In this document: positions 61,490 to 64,000 of the stretch, piece by piece | Position numbering within the stretch: position 1 is the stretch's first letter | How the letters are laid out: the number at the start of each line of letters is the position of its first letter | Origin: Tetracentron sinense | Lineage: Eukaryota > Streptophyta > Magnoliopsida > Trochodendrales > Trochodendraceae | Direction of reading: 5' to 3' | Assembly: GCA_015143295.1 (NCBI GenBank) | Contig: CM026565.1 | Coordinates: 33,240,052-33,304,051 of the forward strand | Length of the DNA stretch: 64,000 nt | The notes under the pieces: model-generated | Seen by the model: the letters and a program-made list of their open reading frames with translations, nothing else | What the model was told of the DNA's origin: nothing | The model's database searches: none | Translations under genes and position numbers: made by a program

Positions 61490-62215
61490 GTCTAAGTAGA
61501 TATTGGCTGAGGCTTTTGTCTAAAACAAGTCGAGTTTACCAAAGACGTACAAATTTTGAGGCCTAGACACAAACCGAAATACCCACCCTGCGATGAACCC
61601 CATGTTTGATTTTCATTTTTAATGGGCCTCTTAGTAGTAGTCTATTAGGCCGTGAATGATAAGCCCATATCCATTTGGTTTGTAGGCGGGCTACTCTACA
61701 CACCAAAGGCCCGGCCAAATTGTATCCCATCATTCTAGGCTGTTGAATTCAACCAAAGGACATGCCTATTGAATACAATAGTCCATTTGATGGATGACTC
61801 ATTCCCAAAAGCCACACAACTCCAAAGATCCTACCCACTCATTCAGATGAAAAGATCCCAGTAATCCTATTAACCGTCCAAAATCATTCGACCACATTGA
61901 CTATTATGCTTATTACAATCATCTAACTAGTCAGCAAAACAATGGTAATTCAAGTCATATAATCATGGGGAATACTAGCGGCAGGCGTATTTTGTTTGAT
62001 ATATTACACTTACACCCAAACAATCCCCCCCTCCGTTTCTCCATTTATCTCTCTCTCAATGGGTATTTTTTCATTCAAACAAACAGAGTCCTCCTAACCC
62101 TACTCTCAGTGAAAAATTAACACTTGTCATTGTTTTCAACCAAAAACCAACACCTTCCTTGCTTTTATGGTGTTGGTTTTTGGCCGGGAGTAAGGAATGC
62201 ATGAGACACTACAAG
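61490..62215. repeat. Duplicated 3' flank, copy 3
   Basis: Follows copy G with the same order of blocks as after gene B and copy C, and without the insertions seen in those. It therefore serves as the empty-site reference for 24616-24969 and 34992-38707. Similarity ends at GGAATGCATGAGA (about 62205). Confidence 0.85.
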
Positions 62216-62232
62216 ATATCGAATCATCGCTC

Positions 62233-62280
62233 ACAATTTCTGTGATGGAATCCTGATAGAGCTATTGGTTTCCATGACCA
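62233..62280 (+). pseudogene. Relic of the last exon of another receptor-kinase copy
   Basis: ACAATTTCTGTGATGGAA at 62233-62250, then a changed stop region (TCCTGATAG) and the start of the 3' flank (GAGCTATTGGTTTCCATGACC), match exon 7 and the following bases of copies B, C and E. Only about 48 bp remain. It implies an eighth unit once lay here, or that a mobile element carried the piece. Confidence 0.75.
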
Positions 62281-62284
62281 AAAA

Positions 62285-62990
62285 TCTTACTAGCAAGTAC
62301 CCCGTGCGATGCACAGCAGCACAGGTAAATGAAAAACAGTAAAAAGATTAGAAAATGAAGAGAAAATGATCTATTTGCTACTTAACCCGAACTTGGCACA
62401 TTGGTCCAATGCCTAAGGAGGTGTGGCTTAAAACTTGGACTTACAGTCTGAGCGATAAAAAAGTTCTTGATCCCACGGTTGGTGGTTATTTGTGGACATC
62501 TACCATACCACTCGACAAAAAAAAAAAAGGATAAAAGTTAATAAAAATCAGTCCTTTCAAGGAAGCCAATGATGAGAATTAAAATAGTTCCCACTATCGA
62601 GAGTTGGGCTGCCCATTGAAAATTCAACGGTACCAAACATTAAGTGAGACCCACTGACCCACCACTTAATGCATGTGCACCTTGGTGCTAGTGGATTTTC
62701 ACTCGGAAGGCCCAGCTAGTGTTTTAATTCATTTTCCATTAAAATAACAGTACAAACATTGTCTCTTGAAGATTTAACTTAAAAAATTACAGCCCTTTAT
62801 TTGCAATTGCAAGTGCTAGAACTCCAATTCTCTAATACAAATTAGTGGGGGGGTATTAATTGGACAGGAATTTTTCATTGGGAGGGTGGGCAAATTAATG
62901 GATTTGAGGGTGTGGAACTTGGGGGGTTCAGGGCATAGCCCTGGAAAAAAAAAAAATTGGGGGGTAATTTTTTTATTTTGAGATTTTTTT
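62285..62990. other. Unassigned, begins with a Helitron-like hairpin motif
   Basis: ACTAGCAAGTACCCCGTGC then GATGCACAGCAG at 62291-62320 resembles the edges at 31779 and 34992. No partner end was found. The rest contains no gene. Confidence 0.4.
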
Positions 62991-62994
62991 TTCC

Positions 62995-63245
62995 CAGTAA
63001 AGTCATTGAGGATACCCCTTAACTGTGGTTAAGATTCACCCCACCTATCCTTGGTTTTTAAAAAAATTATCAATTTTTTTCTCAAACCCTAGTTAAAATT
63101 AACTAACTCTTAAGGTTAAAACAAATTAATATTTTTTTCTAAAAACCAAGGATAAGTAGGTGAACCCTAAGAGTGGGTGAATTTTAACCATAGTTAAAGG
63201 GTGTAAGGGATGTCAATAGGGACATGTGGTGACCTAAAGGGCATA
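62995..63245. repeat. Foldback repeat, dispersed family
   Basis: CCTTAACTGTGGTTAAGATTC with 'cctatccttggtttttaaa' is mirrored by 'aaaaaccaaggataagtagg' and TTTTAACCATAGTTAAAGGG. Same family as 18.4, 19.0, 27.4 and 41.3 kb. Confidence 0.7.
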
Positions 63246-64000
63246 ACCGGACTTCATTGGAGGGCCCACTATATATATGACGAAAAATTTAGGGGGAAAA
63301 CATTTCCTAGTCAGATTAGAATCTGAACCAGTCAGAAGCCATGTGGATAAAAGATTACAATGATTTAAAAGATTTTATTACCTTAAAATATGTTTTGCTT
63401 AAAGAATAGATCTTGAGTCAATAGTATATCATATGCTCATTTATATTGTTTTTATGGTTTAACACTTTTGAGTGTGATAAGCTTTCAGAAACGTTGAAGT
63501 ATGTCATGTTCGAGAATAGGATCCGAACTCCAAGCATGTTGATCAACTCACTACACCTTTGAGGCCTAAAGTAGTTCGAATGTTTCACAGATGATATGAT
63601 CAAAGTAGCAGATTTTGATCAACTGATATGATAAGCTTTCAGATTCAGATAGAAAACTCAAAAGGAGGCCTACTCCATCAGGATCAAATTTGTCTTTAAT
63701 AAGACTTCAGTAGAATCAGATTACTGAATGTTTTCTAACGTCATTATGATATCTTATTCTTCAAGACAAGTCTTGAATCAATGGTATTGCGAGCTGATGC
63801 TGATCAGAAGCTCGAAGGAGTTATATTCCATTGAGACGAAAAGGCGGTTACCAGTTCAACCTCATCTTTATAGGGATTCAGTGGATTCAAATCACCATGA
63901 ACCTTATTGCCTTATCAGAAGGTAAAAGCACTGATTGCCTTCCTCATGGGAATGGGCATGTGTGTTCTCCCCATCTCCTATTTCAGCAAAGTATAAATTA
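63246..64000. other. No feature recognised
   Basis: Short repeated words ('ttgagtcaatagtat', 'cttgaatcaatggtat'; 'gataagctttcaga' twice) suggest an old repeat, but no ends or coding region are visible. Confidence 0.4.

Noticed and set aside
1-64000. tRNA, rRNA and CRISPR features
   Set aside because: Only tRNA-like boxes inside SINE-type elements were seen; no cloverleaf, rRNA text or regular spacer array is present.

Overview
This is a stretch of plant nuclear DNA, almost certainly from an angiosperm. It is AT-rich, gene-poor and full of transposon remnants, and its real genes have plant-type introns. The sequence does not fix the lineage further. No tRNA, rRNA, CRISPR or bacterial-type feature was seen.

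The core is a head-to-tail tandem cluster, all on the + strand, of one gene family: S-domain (G-type lectin) receptor-like serine/threonine kinases without an EGF domain, CES101-like. The family gene has seven exons: a large exon 1 (signal peptide, B-lectin, S-locus glycoprotein-like region, PAN-like region), a 102-nt transmembrane exon, then five kinase exons. I count seven loci plus one small relic. A (8.6-9.6 kb) is a kinase-only fossil. B (19943-24406) is the only copy whose exons join into an uninterrupted frame, 783 residues. C (27822-34472) would be intact except for a 1372-bp PIF/Harbinger-type element in exon 1. D (42.8-47.7 kb) lacks the ectodomain, has frame lesions, and has a LINE in an intron. 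E (48.0-52.9 kb) is heavily decayed, with a Mutator-type MITE in exon 1 and a 500-bp solo LTR in the transmembrane exon. F (55.1-55.9 kb) is a broken ectodomain only. G (57509-61184) is nearly intact but has a 10-nt deletion in exon 1 and has lost the canonical acceptor of exon 5. A 48-bp piece of the last exon lies at 62.23 kb.

Layout. 1-4.3 kb: degenerate tandem repeats with splice-like edges. 5.6-6.4 kb: relic of the receptor-kinase intron 1, presumably from locus A. 6.4-8.6 kb: foreign repeat DNA. 9.7-19.8 kb: intergenic repeats, including a three-deep nest of MITE/hAT/MITE. 25-27.7 kb: duplicated gene flank, a SINE split by a hAT element, and a foldback repeat. 35.0-38.7 kb: a composite insertion into the flank of C, holding a fragment of another receptor kinase (LRR type), a 295-bp TRIM, and a small gypsy-derived LTR element with a Mutator MITE in its 3' LTR. 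39.3-42.8 kb: SINE, hAT and MITE remnants. 61.5-62.2 kb: a third copy of the duplicated flank.

The family genes do not form a pathway; they are paralogues at different stages of birth and decay. The paralogues give near-perfect empty sites, so many insertions can be defined to the base with their target duplications. The product of B would sit in the plasma membrane with the lectin/PAN ectodomain outside and an RD-type kinase in the cytosol; its ligand cannot be told from sequence.
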